Positions 36,349 to 44,276 of a stretch of 64,000 nucleotides of DNA are shown piece after piece. The stretch is taken from NCBI GenBank assembly GCA_910580235.1, contig CAJTVU010000007.1, forward strand, positions 1 to 64,000, written 5' to 3'. The stretch is from an uncultured Dorea sp. (GTDB taxonomy: Bacteria > Bacillota > Clostridia > Lachnospirales > Lachnospiraceae). The notes beneath the pieces were generated by a model. The model had not been told where the DNA came from and did not search any database. It saw only the letters and a program-made list of their open reading frames with translations. A program made the translations under genes and the position numbers. The stretch's first letter is position 1, and the number at the start of each line of letters is the position of its first letter.

Positions 36349-36393
36349 TTGCCAGTTCGCATAATTAGGAATCCCTATCATAACTGGCATTAC

Positions 36394-36421
36394 AAAAGCA
36401 CCGCCCATCCCTGAGCGGCGC
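36394..36421 (-). terminator. Terminator after the antirepressor operon
   Basis: GCGCCGC and GCGGTGC pair on the minus strand, followed by TTTTG, just after the stop of the 81-aa gene. It shares a GGCATTACAAAA block with the hairpin at 34529. Confidence 0.65.
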
Positions 36422-36428
36422 CTGTGCG

Positions 36429-36674
36429 CTATGATGTTCTCTTTCTCCTGGCGCGATCCGCGCGCTTGCCATAGATATATCCTAATACGAATATGTCATC
36501 TACGGCGTCCTTAGCAAAAGAATGGGGCCGTGCCTCTGCGATCTCATCTAACCCTTTGCGAGCTTCCTTGATAACCCCAAAATAATTTTTGAAAGCCTGC
36601 ATCCCCAGCATCCTCATAGTCTCATTCTTCTCATAAGGGCTTGTCGGCATTGGCCTTCCGTATGCATCATTCAT
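36429..36674 (-). CDS. Hypothetical protein downstream of the antirepressor
   Basis: 81-aa basic-ended protein (MNDAYGRPMPTSPYEKNET ... ADRARRKRTS). Starts 2 bp after the antirepressor stop, so it is in the same operon. No family recognised; could modulate antirepressor action. Confidence 0.6.
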   Translation of the reverse strand: MNDAYGRPMPTSPYEKNETMRMLGMQAFKNYFGVIKEARKGLDEIAEARPHSFAKDAVDDIFVLGYIYGKRADRARRKRTS

Positions 36675-36676
36675 GC

Positions 36677-37465
36677 CTACGCCACCTCGCTTCCTATAGA
36701 AATGCCGTGCTTGATCGCCATCTCCTTTATGATGGCTATGTACCCCTCTATAAGTTTTGGGTCGTTCGCAATAACGTCTAACTGGTTTAACTTATCCAAT
36801 TTTGACTTGCACATGCCATTCAAGGCGTTCGTCTTCTTCATATTGGCAAGCCGGACATTCAACGCCACATGCATACGCTCTTCCAATATCTTATAGGACT
36901 CAGCCCTTACTATGTTGATATGCTCGAAGCCGCCTAATGACTGAGCGATCTTGTTGATGATGTTCCCTGACTCCTTCCTCCATGCGTTCGGCCTGAGCGC
37001 TACTACCTCCTTGATGGAGTCAACTTTGCTGTCTAACTGCTCTAGTTTCTGGTCATGCTCCTTCTGCTTCATCTCCATATTGATGAGGAGCTGCAGCTGT
37101 GGAGAGAGGCTCTGGGCTGAGAGCTCTAATGACTTATGCTTCTTCTCTACTTCGATGAAGTAACGGCGTACCTGCTTGCCCTTGTCATTACGCTCAAGCA
37201 TCGCCATTTCCTTGGCTGTGTCGAGTTTGATGATATGGTCTTTTACCGGTCTACCACCTTTTGAGTTTCGCTCATTTTTGAGCAAAACCTCATAATCTTC
37301 ATTTTCTGCGGCCTCAATATCATTTAATCTACGTTCTGACCAATCCTTGTATTGAGTTTTAACTCCAAGAACTTCATGAAGTTCTGAACCATACACAACC
37401 TTCTCGCCTCCACTCGTCTCATAAACTGATACTAATTCATTTTCAATTACTGTTAAATTTTGCAT
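36677..37465 (-). CDS. Phage antirepressor (AntA/AntB type with C-terminal domain)
   Basis: 262-aa protein. The N-terminal AntA/AntB domain has YGSELHEVLGVKTQYKDW and EDYEVLLKNERNSKGGRP; a coiled coil follows (NMEMKQKEHDQKLEQLDSK), then an ORF6C-like end. Such proteins bind and inactivate repressors to trigger induction. It lies downstream of an Arc-like RHH gene, with an antisense RNA unit between them, as in phage P22 immI. Confidence 0.9.
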   Translation of the reverse strand: MQNLTVIENELVSVYETSGGEKVVYGSELHEVLGVKTQYKDWSERRLNDIEAAENEDYEVLLKNERNSKGGRPVKDHIIKLDTAKEMAMLERNDKGKQVRRYFIEVEKKHKSLELSAQSLSPQLQLLINMEMKQKEHDQKLEQLDSKVDSIKEVVALRPNAWRKESGNIINKIAQSLGGFEHINIVRAESYKILEERMHVALNVRLANMKKTNALNGMCKSKLDKLNQLDVIANDPKLIEGYIAIIKEMAIKHGISIGSEVA

Positions 37466-37487
37466 AACCTTCTTTTCTCCTTTACTA

Positions 37488-37517
37488 TTGACTTTTTCTG
37501 AGAAAATAGGATATACT
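37488..37517 (+). promoter_or_regulatory. Promoter of the immI-like small RNA
   Basis: TTGACT (37488-37493), 18-bp spacer, TATACT (37512-37517), plus strand, just upstream of the antirepressor ribosome site on the opposite strand. Confidence 0.68.
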
Positions 37518-37523
37518 CTAGTT

Positions 37524-37603
37524 AGATTTAGAGTTATCTCTATTTCTCATTGATTGAGTAAACACGCGCTTTGGTTGGTTGGGTGTTTACTCTTTTTCTT
37601 TTT
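37524..37603 (+). ncRNA. Candidate Sar-like antisense RNA (about 80 nt)
   Basis: Runs from the promoter above to a strong terminator: GAGTAAACAC (37556-37565) pairs with GTGTTTACTC (37583-37592), 17-nt loop, then TTTTTCTTTTT. No reading frame. It is antisense to the end of the RHH gene and to the antirepressor leader, the position of sar in the P22 arc-ant operon. On the minus strand the hairpin has no U-tract. Confidence 0.7.
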
Positions 37604-37724
37604 GTAAGTCTTTTTCAATGAGCTCAACAACATATTCTTTAATAGACTTACCTTTTTTGGTAGCTAATAACTTCATACGCTTATGAAATTCTTCATCCAC
37701 CTTAATTGAGACTGCTTTCATCAT
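37587..37724 (-). CDS. Arc-like ribbon-helix-helix repressor
   Basis: 45-aa RHH protein: the beta strand MKAVSIKVDEEFHKRM and helices KLLATKKGKSIKEYVVELIEK, then a charged end. AAAGGTGG precedes two adjacent ATG codons (37724 and 37721). Tandem operator-like sites overlap its promoter, so it likely represses itself and the antirepressor downstream. Confidence 0.82.
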   Translation of the reverse strand: MMKAVSIKVDEEFHKRMKLLATKKGKSIKEYVVELIEKDLQKEKE

Positions 37725-37750
37725 ACCACCACCTTTCGTCTTACCAAGAA

Positions 37751-37792
37751 ACCACTTAGGTAAATTTTATTACCATTTAGGTTATTTGTCAA
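37751..37792 (-). promoter_or_regulatory. RHH/antirepressor operon promoter with two operator sites
   Basis: Minus strand TTGACA (37787-37792), 17-bp spacer, TAAAAT (37764-37769). Two near-identical boxes CCACTTAGGT (37752-37761) and CCATTTAGGT (37773-37782), 21 bp apart (two helical turns), flank the -10: a typical tandem RHH operator. Confidence 0.75.
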
Positions 37793-37862
37793 TATTTATT
37801 TTTTTATTTCTTTATTTCTTTATTCCGAAATGGTATAGTGGTTATATAGGGAGGGATATTCT

Positions 37863-38381
37863 ATGTCAACCTTTTCAGAAAACTTAAAATTGCAACGTCA
37901 AAAAAAGAACTTGAGCCAAGAGGAGTTGGGAAAACTCATTGGAGTAACTGGTGTAACTATAATGCGTTATGAAAAGGGAATGCGCGAACCCAAATTAGAA
38001 ATCGTAAAATCTCTAGCAAACGCGTTGAAAATTCCTGTTGCAAGCTTAATTGATGTTAATTCCTCAATAATGAGCAAGGCTACAAAACGTTTTATTTCCG
38101 GAAAACATCCAGAAGAAATCGAATTGTACGGCGACACTATGGATGATATCGTTATGAACTCACCCTTGGGTGCAGTCATAAACGACTACCAAACTGCCAG
38201 GGCTGAGCTGAATTCTAAGCGCCTTGAAACTATTTGCCTTTGTTATGAATACTTAGATGATCAGGCTCGTGAGAAACTATATAAATACGCTTGTCAACTC
38301 CTCGAGGCTTCTGATGAATATAAAGAAGCTATTCAAAAATACGGAAGTGCTTTTTCCGACGAAAATGATGCCACCGAGTAA
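37863..38381 (+). CDS. XRE family regulator with C-terminal extension
   Basis: 172-aa protein: HTH_3 domain at 6-62 (NLSQEELGKLIGVTGVTIMRYEKG) and a C-terminal helical domain without peptidase motifs. AGGGAGG upstream. Divergent from the RHH/antirepressor operon, so this is a second immunity region distinct from the CI switch at 60.1 kb; the natural target of the antirepressor could be this protein or CI. Confidence 0.85.
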   Translation: MSTFSENLKLQRQKKNLSQEELGKLIGVTGVTIMRYEKGMREPKLEIVKSLANALKIPVASLIDVNSSIMSKATKRFISGKHPEEIELYGDTMDDIVMNSPLGAVINDYQTARAELNSKRLETICLCYEYLDDQAREKLYKYACQLLEASDEYKEAIQKYGSAFSDENDATE

Positions 38382-38396
38382 TCGGTGGTTCTTATA
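38371..38396 (+). terminator. Terminator overlapping the XRE stop codon
   Basis: CCACCGA-GTAA-TCGGTGG followed by TTCTTATAT; the TAA stop is in the loop. Confidence 0.75.
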
Positions 38397-38458
38397 TATA
38401 TACTATATTCAACTCGCCATCAAAATATTACATTTTTTTACAATTCGACAGCAAATTT

Positions 38459-38595
38459 CCTTATAGGCAGACGCTGGGATAGAGCGGAAAATTCCGCTGT
38501 ACTAATCCTGCCCTTATAAGAGGCCTGCACAAGATCGTGCTGGTTAACCGGCTATTTGGGGAGGCCAGGAGCATACCCTGACAGGAGTTCTCCCC
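38459..38595 (+). ncRNA. Candidate structured RNA of unknown function
   Basis: A GC-rich, gene-free block between AT-rich sequences. CTTATAGGCAG (38460-38470) pairs with CTGCC/TATAAG (38508-38520), enclosing AGCGGAA-AA-TTCCGCT (38483-38498). Then GCAC-N6-GTGC and a GGGGAG...CTCCCC arm pair (38558-38563 with 38590-38595). TTTACA at 38437 with a weak -10 could drive it; the strand is uncertain. It may also be a 3' end or a DNA-level site. Confidence 0.4.
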
Positions 38596-38646
38596 GATAT
38601 CCAATTAATCTCATTCTGCTCCTCCTTAAAGATGGGCATAAGAAAA

Positions 38647-38669
38647 CCACCAGTCATTACGGCTGGTGG
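38647..38669. terminator. Bidirectional terminator after the lipoprotein gene
   Basis: CCACCAG (38647-38653) pairs with CTGGTGG (38663-38669); T-rich on both sides (TTTCTTT plus, TTTTCTT minus). Confidence 0.8.
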
Positions 38670-38675
38670 CTTTCT

Positions 38676-39065
38676 TTATTTAATATTTAATGTTTTCTTT
38701 AAACTGTCCCTAGCCTCTCTGAGTTTACTTAAGTCTTCTGACTCAACATCATCACTTAAGTCATCATAGGAGATTCCCCTTAGTTGAGCTTCTAATAGAT
38801 TCAATGAAGCTTGTACAGACGAGTCAATTACTTCCTCTGATGAAACCGAATCGGCACTCTTAGAAAGACTACTAAGCTTTTCCTCTGCTTCCTCTGCTGT
38901 AATATCTGCCTCTAAAAAACTATCAATAGCGTCAACAGCTTTAACCCCATAATTATAAATCTCTTGATTCATATTTTCTGGCTTTTCCCCGCTCTTCCCT
39001 CCGCATCCTGCCAGTAACCCACAGCACAGGCACACGGCCAGCAGCACGCTTAAATATCTTCTCAT
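38676..39065 (-). CDS. Small lipoprotein
   Basis: 129-aa protein starting MRRYLSVLLAVCLCC with lipobox LLAGC (mature Cys about 21), then an acidic, helical, Ser/Glu-rich domain. GGAGGG upstream sets the start at 39065. Prophage lipoproteins next to repressors often block superinfection by related phages (Ltp-like idea); that role is inferred here. Confidence 0.78.
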   Translation of the reverse strand: MRRYLSVLLAVCLCCGLLAGCGGKSGEKPENMNQEIYNYGVKAVDAIDSFLEADITAEEAEEKLSSLSKSADSVSSEEVIDSSVQASLNLLEAQLRGISYDDLSDDVESEDLSKLREARDSLKKTLNIK

Positions 39066-39170
39066 CCTCTTTCCCTCCTCATTGGTATTTATCCAGATTA
39101 TACCATGTATTAAAAGGGCTGTCACTAGAATAAATGCTAGAAAGCCACCAATCTTAATGACTGGCGGCCG

Positions 39171-39374
39171 CTAATACCACGCTACTAATCTTTCTTCCGG
39201 GACTTCATCTTCATTCGCGATCTCTTTTAAGGCCGTCACTGCATGGCCGAAGTACCACGGAAAGTCTTTGTCATAGTCTGACAATTTCTTTTCAATTACT
39301 TCTCCAGTCTCGATATCAACTTTCAGGGCTCCGGTTTTTCCAGAGTTCTCTGGTTCATAGGATGCTGAGATCAT
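39171..39374 (-). CDS. Small acidic protein, possible immunity protein
   Basis: 67-aa protein starting MISASYEPENSGKTGALKVD and ending EERLVAWY. AAAGGAA precedes the start. Acidic, soluble. One of three small genes after the toxin-bearing minor capsid gene; DUF-type immunity role is inferred from position and charge only. Confidence 0.55.
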   Translation of the reverse strand: MISASYEPENSGKTGALKVDIETGEVIEKKLSDYDKDFPWYFGHAVTALKEIANEDEVPEERLVAWY

Positions 39375-39418
39375 TCCATTATTCCTTTCTATATTTCTTA
39401 ATCTTAGCATAGAACCTC

Positions 39419-39601
39419 TTATTCAACAAATGAAGTCAATGGCTTCCCAATCCGAATAGCCTTCTTTATGTCCTTCACATATTCGTCATATTCATCTGCG
39501 CCATACTCCAATTCCATATGGCCATATGGAGACCCCCCGAATAACTTGCTATATTCTTCGTTAAGTTCTTTCAGTTCCAATGTATCTTTTCCATACCACA
39601 T
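39419..39601 (-). CDS. Small acidic protein, possible immunity protein
   Basis: 60-aa protein starting MWYGKDTLELKELNEEYS with a very acidic centre (ELEYGADEYDEYVKD). AAAGGA ten bases upstream. Located between the minor capsid toxin gene and the lipoprotein gene. No family recognised. Confidence 0.55.
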   Translation of the reverse strand: MWYGKDTLELKELNEEYSKLFGGSPYGHMELEYGADEYDEYVKDIKKAIRIGKPLTSFVE

Positions 39602-39715
39602 TATTTTATAATCCTTTCTAGCGTCCCCATGACCTCGCTATAAGAATCCGGGAAGACCTCCTGCATCATATGCATAGCCCGCTTGTCATTGTTATACAGG
39701 CATCTGCCAAATTGT
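39602..39715 (-). pseudogene. Gene remnant
   Basis: An open stretch reading GVIFAQFGRCLYNNDKRAM and EVFPDSYSEVMGTLERIIK ends in TAA at 39602-39604. It has protein-like composition but no start codon or ribosome site at its left end. It may be the tail of a gene cut off when the neighbouring cargo was exchanged. Confidence 0.35.
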
Positions 39716-39722
39716 GCAAAGA

Positions 39723-39938
39723 TTACTCCAAATATTCTATTGTATCAATTTCAGGCTCCGTGATTCCAATTAGAGCAGACTCTCCTTTCCTAATTGTAAT
39801 TTCTGCAATCTCTGGCTCATTATCTAGAGGCTGAGTAAAAAAATCACCAACCCCCTCTACGATCGTACCATCTACACATTTTACCCGAACTTTCCTATCC
39901 TGTGCGCGATACATCATAAGTTCTTTTTCTGTCATCAT
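39723..39938 (-). CDS. Small acidic protein directly after the toxin domain, candidate immunity protein
   Basis: 71-aa protein starting MMTEKELMMYRAQDRKVRV with a beta-barrel-like pattern (RVKCVDGTIVEGVGDFF ... IAEITIRKGESALIGI), reminiscent of Sm-like folds. AGGAG ten bases upstream; begins 6 bp after the toxin gene stop. The best placed of the three small genes to neutralise the type 50 toxin domain. Confidence 0.6.
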   Translation of the reverse strand: MMTEKELMMYRAQDRKVRVKCVDGTIVEGVGDFFTQPLDNEPEIAEITIRKGESALIGITEPEIDTIEYLE

Positions 39939-39944
39939 ATAACT

Positions 39945-41543
39945 TTAACTCCTTTTTGGCCTTGTAGGAACTATATGTACTCCCTTTTTTGAGTAATGAA
40001 TGACAAACCTATTAGTTTCTATTTCATTCCCCGTATTTAGATCTACATAAATCCCAATATTTCTGTCTACTGTGACTACCTCTTTATTTTTCCACTTATT
40101 TGAAGTAGTTCTCTGAAATTCCCCAGTACCAGCACACTTATTCACCAACTCCTGAACCTCTGATTCTGGTATCGTAAGATAACTCCGCCCAGGAATATAA
40201 TTATTGTGTCCTTTAATATGCTTCCCCTGCTTTCCTTCCTCTACCTGTACTGGCTGCCTCCCTGATTGGATAGCCTTCCTAATCTGAATGTCCTGTTCAT
40301 ACGCTTTTAGGTTATCGGTAGAATTACCTTTATTATACATCGCATCTAAATGCTTTTCAATCTTTCGCTGTCTGTTTGCCGAAATAGACACTCTCCCCAG
40401 CCCGTCCATGTAGACCCGTTCTCTTTGCTGCGGGAGCCGCATCGCCTGTGAGAACTCCACGTAGCCATCCATAGCCGTGCGGTATCTTGCCTGCGCTGCC
40501 AGGATATCGAACTCGCTCCCCTCCCCTTCCTTCAGCAAGGCTATGTCCTGCCGGTACTTCCTCATCACGAGCTCCATGTCCCTCTGCTTCTGCAAGGCCT
40601 GGTACGTGGTATACTCTTTCCCCTGATAGGGTTTTGGCCGGTTCTCTTCTGCGATCATGCGGTCAATCTCAGCATCTGTATAATTGCGTACAGAGATCCC
40701 TTCCATGAACGGGATGTAGTAATGATAGCAGTTCGCCCCGCACAGCCCTGTCACTGTCCCAAGCCCACAGACGGATCTCAGCTCTTCGCGGCTGTATACC
40801 CTGCCCTGCCACGGCTGATGGTCTGGGCGCGCCCCGATATGATACGAGACCTCATAATCATCCGTCCCTAATTCTTCTGCGACCGTCTCATTCATGTAGC
40901 CTGTGATCTGCCCTAGCCCTGTCATAAGAGCCATCCTTGCCGCCGATTCTATCCGAAGGCTCCTCCCGGAAGCATAATCCACGGTACGAAGCCCGCTGCC
41001 CGTCATCTCCTTCACGGCCTTCTTGAGCGCGGACTGGTAGCTGAACGCCCCTGTCGCCACGCCCAGCACTGCCTCGTCAAGCGTCCGCTGATAATATTCG
41101 GCCAGAGGGGTAAATGCCCTCCTGCCGTTCTGTATCTTCGTAAAGCCAAGAGTCTGCGCGATATTGCTGAACGTCCCTCTCGACTGTTCTAGGGCAGCGC
41201 TTATGGCAGCCTGGATGGCAGCGTGATCTCCGAACGGGATCTGCTCCTTCCCTGCTGCAGAATACATTTCTGAGAGCTTAATGTACTCATTCCCTACAAC
41301 ATCACGATAGATGCGCTCTATCTCTTCATCAGAGGCCCTGAGGAATGTCTGTATCTGCTCCTTTATGTACGCATCGCCCTTCCCCATCTGCCTGAGGCGG
41401 TTGATCTGGTATTCTGCTGAAGACGTCATATCGCCATTGGCTCGGATCCTGCGTACGATATCCTTCATTATATCCGCTTCCAGCTTTGACGCCGCCTTCT
41501 CCATCGTGGCTGCCAGCCCCTCCATATCTCCTTGCGTCAGCAT
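39945..41543 (-). CDS. Phage minor capsid protein with C-terminal polymorphic toxin type 50 domain
   Basis: 532-aa protein. Residues 1-310 are a phage minor capsid (Phage_min_cap2) protein with its typical GLRTVDYASGRSLRIESAAR and IGARPDHQPWQGR motifs. The last 110 residues are an Ntox50-like domain: KHIKGHNNYIPGRSYLTIPE, a GxGEFQ stretch, NIGIYVDLNTGNEIETN and the end IHYSKKGVHIVPTRP. This fold is predicted to be an RNase (BECR superfamily). It could be carried in the virion or act on competitors. Confidence 0.87.
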   Translation of the reverse strand: MLTQGDMEGLAATMEKAASKLEADIMKDIVRRIRANGDMTSSAEYQINRLRQMGKGDAYIKEQIQTFLRASDEEIERIYRDVVGNEYIKLSEMYSAAGKEQIPFGDHAAIQAAISAALEQSRGTFSNIAQTLGFTKIQNGRRAFTPLAEYYQRTLDEAVLGVATGAFSYQSALKKAVKEMTGSGLRTVDYASGRSLRIESAARMALMTGLGQITGYMNETVAEELGTDDYEVSYHIGARPDHQPWQGRVYSREELRSVCGLGTVTGLCGANCYHYYIPFMEGISVRNYTDAEIDRMIAEENRPKPYQGKEYTTYQALQKQRDMELVMRKYRQDIALLKEGEGSEFDILAAQARYRTAMDGYVEFSQAMRLPQQRERVYMDGLGRVSISANRQRKIEKHLDAMYNKGNSTDNLKAYEQDIQIRKAIQSGRQPVQVEEGKQGKHIKGHNNYIPGRSYLTIPESEVQELVNKCAGTGEFQRTTSNKWKNKEVVTVDRNIGIYVDLNTGNEIETNRFVIHYSKKGVHIVPTRPKRS

Positions 41544-41553
41544 ACTGCATCAC

Positions 41554-42921
41554 CTATCTCTCGATGACCTCTCCTTCTTTAGCGACCATCCTCTTTGCCG
41601 TCCCTTCGTCTTCCCCGTACCATTTCATGCGGTACTCATATAGCGGCATGGCTCCGATAGCGACATCCTGGAGATCCTGCTTCCTCTCCGTCTCCTTATC
41701 GACTACCATAGAGTCGTCCCATGAGCAGATAGCATGTACCTCCCCCGGGGGCATAAGGCCGCCGATATCCAGCCATGCATCTATTGCCCCTGCCATGGCT
41801 GCCAGGGCATCATCCAGGCTGTTCTGTATCGATTTCACAGTGGCATATGACCTCTGCTTGCTAGTCTTCACTTCCTCAGCCGTCTTGTCCACTACTTGCG
41901 GATCTGACAGGGTCCCATAGGCAAGCCCTGAACTGAACTCCACCTTCTGTATGATGCGATTGTACCCTCTGAAGAAGCTCTCGTCCCGGATTTCTGGGGA
42001 GTATGCATTAAAGAAAGGGCTCCCATCCTTGCTCTGTATGCCCGGGCCCATCGCTCGGTATAGCCTCTCTTTGCCTTTCGGCAGGACAGGGTTCCCTTTC
42101 CTGTCCTTCTTGAAGAACTCATCTGCCGCCTGGATGGCCGTCTCTTTTGACCGGAACTCCCAGAGCGTGGCTCCGTACTGTTCATCCGCGTCCCTGATCT
42201 GGCTCACTGCCCTTGCGAATATGGAGACGCCCAGCGGGGAGCCCATGTCCTCATTGTTCGCCAAAGGGATCTTGAAGTATGAGAACAGCGTCCTGTCCGC
42301 ATTATGGAATTCCACAAATGGCTCAAGAGAAGACCATTCCGGCACGTCTGACAGGCTGATCTCCTGTCCCAGGTTTATGATATCATCTGTCTTCACAACG
42401 GCCTTCCTGCTCACGAACGCCCTGTTAGTGATCCTATAGCGCCCTCCTTCCCATTCCTGGTATTCCAGCCTGGTGTAGAGCCTCTTCCCTACCTGCTTGA
42501 ATTCCGGGAATACGGCCGCCGTGATATTACCGGCACCATCAAAGGCGACTGGGAAAAAGTCCCCTCCCTTTACGACATCTATCTCAATCCCTGTATCAGA
42601 CAGGTACGGCTTAAAGACCGCGCCCCCTGTCGCACAAGCATATTCTACATATACCGGGAGCTTTGCAAGGAAGGGTTTCATGGATGCGGCTATACATTCT
42701 GCTCTTTCTGAGCCTGTAATATTGATGTCTGCCTCCATGGTCACAAGGCGGGCCATTTCTGATGCTATGGCTGCTGGAAGGTTCAGCCCCTTTACATCCC
42801 CTGATATCCACGAGGCCTGGTTCATGTACATCTTCGTCCACCTGTATATTGCTTCCGACATCCTCTTGGACACCGCGATCTCTACCCCCATGGCTTTCTG
42901 GATATTCTCGTACTGTATCAA
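41554..42921 (-). CDS. Portal protein (SPP1 Gp6-like)
   Basis: 455-aa portal protein forming the head vertex channel. Features: AIYRWTKMYMNQASWI, SEMARLVTMEADINI, the basic stem region and C-terminal EWMP-type DVAIGAMPLYEYRMKWY. Starts at TTG (42921) overlapping the terminase stop by 4 bases (TTGA), so it is coupled to it. Confidence 0.9.
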   Translation of the reverse strand: MIQYENIQKAMGVEIAVSKRMSEAIYRWTKMYMNQASWISGDVKGLNLPAAIASEMARLVTMEADINITGSERAECIAASMKPFLAKLPVYVEYACATGGAVFKPYLSDTGIEIDVVKGGDFFPVAFDGAGNITAAVFPEFKQVGKRLYTRLEYQEWEGGRYRITNRAFVSRKAVVKTDDIINLGQEISLSDVPEWSSLEPFVEFHNADRTLFSYFKIPLANNEDMGSPLGVSIFARAVSQIRDADEQYGATLWEFRSKETAIQAADEFFKKDRKGNPVLPKGKERLYRAMGPGIQSKDGSPFFNAYSPEIRDESFFRGYNRIIQKVEFSSGLAYGTLSDPQVVDKTAEEVKTSKQRSYATVKSIQNSLDDALAAMAGAIDAWLDIGGLMPPGEVHAICSWDDSMVVDKETERKQDLQDVAIGAMPLYEYRMKWYGEDEGTAKRMVAKEGEVIER

Positions 42922-44276
42922 CTCTCATCGCCCCTTTCTGCCATCGGCAGCATATATTTTATCGAATGCCACATCCCTGAGCAGAGATAGCGGCAGCCGT
43001 CGAGACAGTGATCCCATTCCTTCACCGGGGCTTCCTTGCCCTTCTCGATGCTCTTGACATCATACTGATAAAGCCCCATCTCCTTTATCAGCATCCTCTG
43101 CCTGGAGCTGATGGCCATTTTATTAAATGTCAATAGCCTCTGGACACGGCTGATCCCCAGCTTTACATCATTCTGTGCCGATATGACGGGGATATGAGGC
43201 AATACGCGCCGCACTTCCTCAATGAGGCCTGCCGCTGATGGGTCAATGAAGATGTAGCTCGCCACCCTCTTGTATTCTCTCTCTATCTCATCGCAGAACT
43301 CCTTTAAGTCCCTCGCGTATTCTGACGGGGACTTCTGCTTCCCCGACTCCCGGCCACTGTGATAGTACTCCTTGATGCCCCTCAGCAACTGCTCTTCATA
43401 GTCTATCCCAAAGGCCTCATACACAGTTGGGTTCTGCTGTCCATAATCCACCCCAATGCCAATTTCTCCTAGCGCTTCCTTTGATTGGAGGCTTAGCTCC
43501 TCAAACGGATATACGTGCTTCTCAGCAGAGAACATGTAGTAGATCAGATCATCAACGCCTGTCGGCTCTCCCAGCCACACCCAACGGTACATCTTCAGAT
43601 CGGCTGCTCTCATGGCCTCGGCAGAATCTATTAAGTCCTGTCCCAGCCATCCTTCCGGCACATCCCTGTAATCTGTATGGATATGTATACAATCCTCCCT
43701 CAGCTCCATCTTCTTGCACCACTCATTTATAGGAGCGTTCGGGTTCTTAGGAGGGTTATAGAGATAGATCATCTGGAACCCGCCGCTGTTCCCCCGGACG
43801 AACGTAGCCTCAATGTTGGCCAGCTCGTCCTCCCCTTCGCCGTCATCAAAGAACTCCGTAGCCTCGTCTATGATGACCAGCTTTATCGGCTTATCCTCGT
43901 CTATGATGCCTTTCGTATCGTCAATGCCGTCAGATCCAGAGAAATAGATCGTGGTATTATGCTTCTTGTACGTGATCTCCATCGGGGATTTCGTGATGTG
44001 GTACTTCTTCTTTGGTATCTGGAGCCGCCCTATCCCCCGCAGCATCTCCTTGTACACAGTCTTCCTGAGCTTGTTGTGGTGCTTCCTCAAGACGACCACC
44101 GAGCCATGGGCGTCCGCTACGAGCTGGAAGTTGGCCTTGATCGCCGCATAGCTGGACTTAGTCCCTGCACGCCCTGACGTCAGTATGATGTGCTTCGCCC
44201 TCGTATTATTGAATATGGGCAGATATTTCGGTATCACGATCTCAGAGATCCTTACCTGCTTCTTTCTCTGCATCAT
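42918..44276 (-). CDS. terL: Terminase large subunit
   Basis: 452-aa packaging motor and nuclease. The ATPase has the Walker A-like SGRAGTKSSYAA and Walker B LVIIDEATEF; the nuclease part has IGVDYGQQNPT and FIDPSAAG. The start is one of two adjacent ATGs at 44276/44273 with AAGGAG upstream; a longer frame reaches into the small-subunit gene. Overlaps that gene by 35 bp. Confidence 0.93.
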   Translation of the reverse strand: MMQRKKQVRISEIVIPKYLPIFNNTRAKHIILTSGRAGTKSSYAAIKANFQLVADAHGSVVVLRKHHNKLRKTVYKEMLRGIGRLQIPKKKYHITKSPMEITYKKHNTTIYFSGSDGIDDTKGIIDEDKPIKLVIIDEATEFFDDGEGEDELANIEATFVRGNSGGFQMIYLYNPPKNPNAPINEWCKKMELREDCIHIHTDYRDVPEGWLGQDLIDSAEAMRAADLKMYRWVWLGEPTGVDDLIYYMFSAEKHVYPFEELSLQSKEALGEIGIGVDYGQQNPTVYEAFGIDYEEQLLRGIKEYYHSGRESGKQKSPSEYARDLKEFCDEIEREYKRVASYIFIDPSAAGLIEEVRRVLPHIPVISAQNDVKLGISRVQRLLTFNKMAISSRQRMLIKEMGLYQYDVKSIEKGKEAPVKEWDHCLDGCRYLCSGMWHSIKYMLPMAERGDES

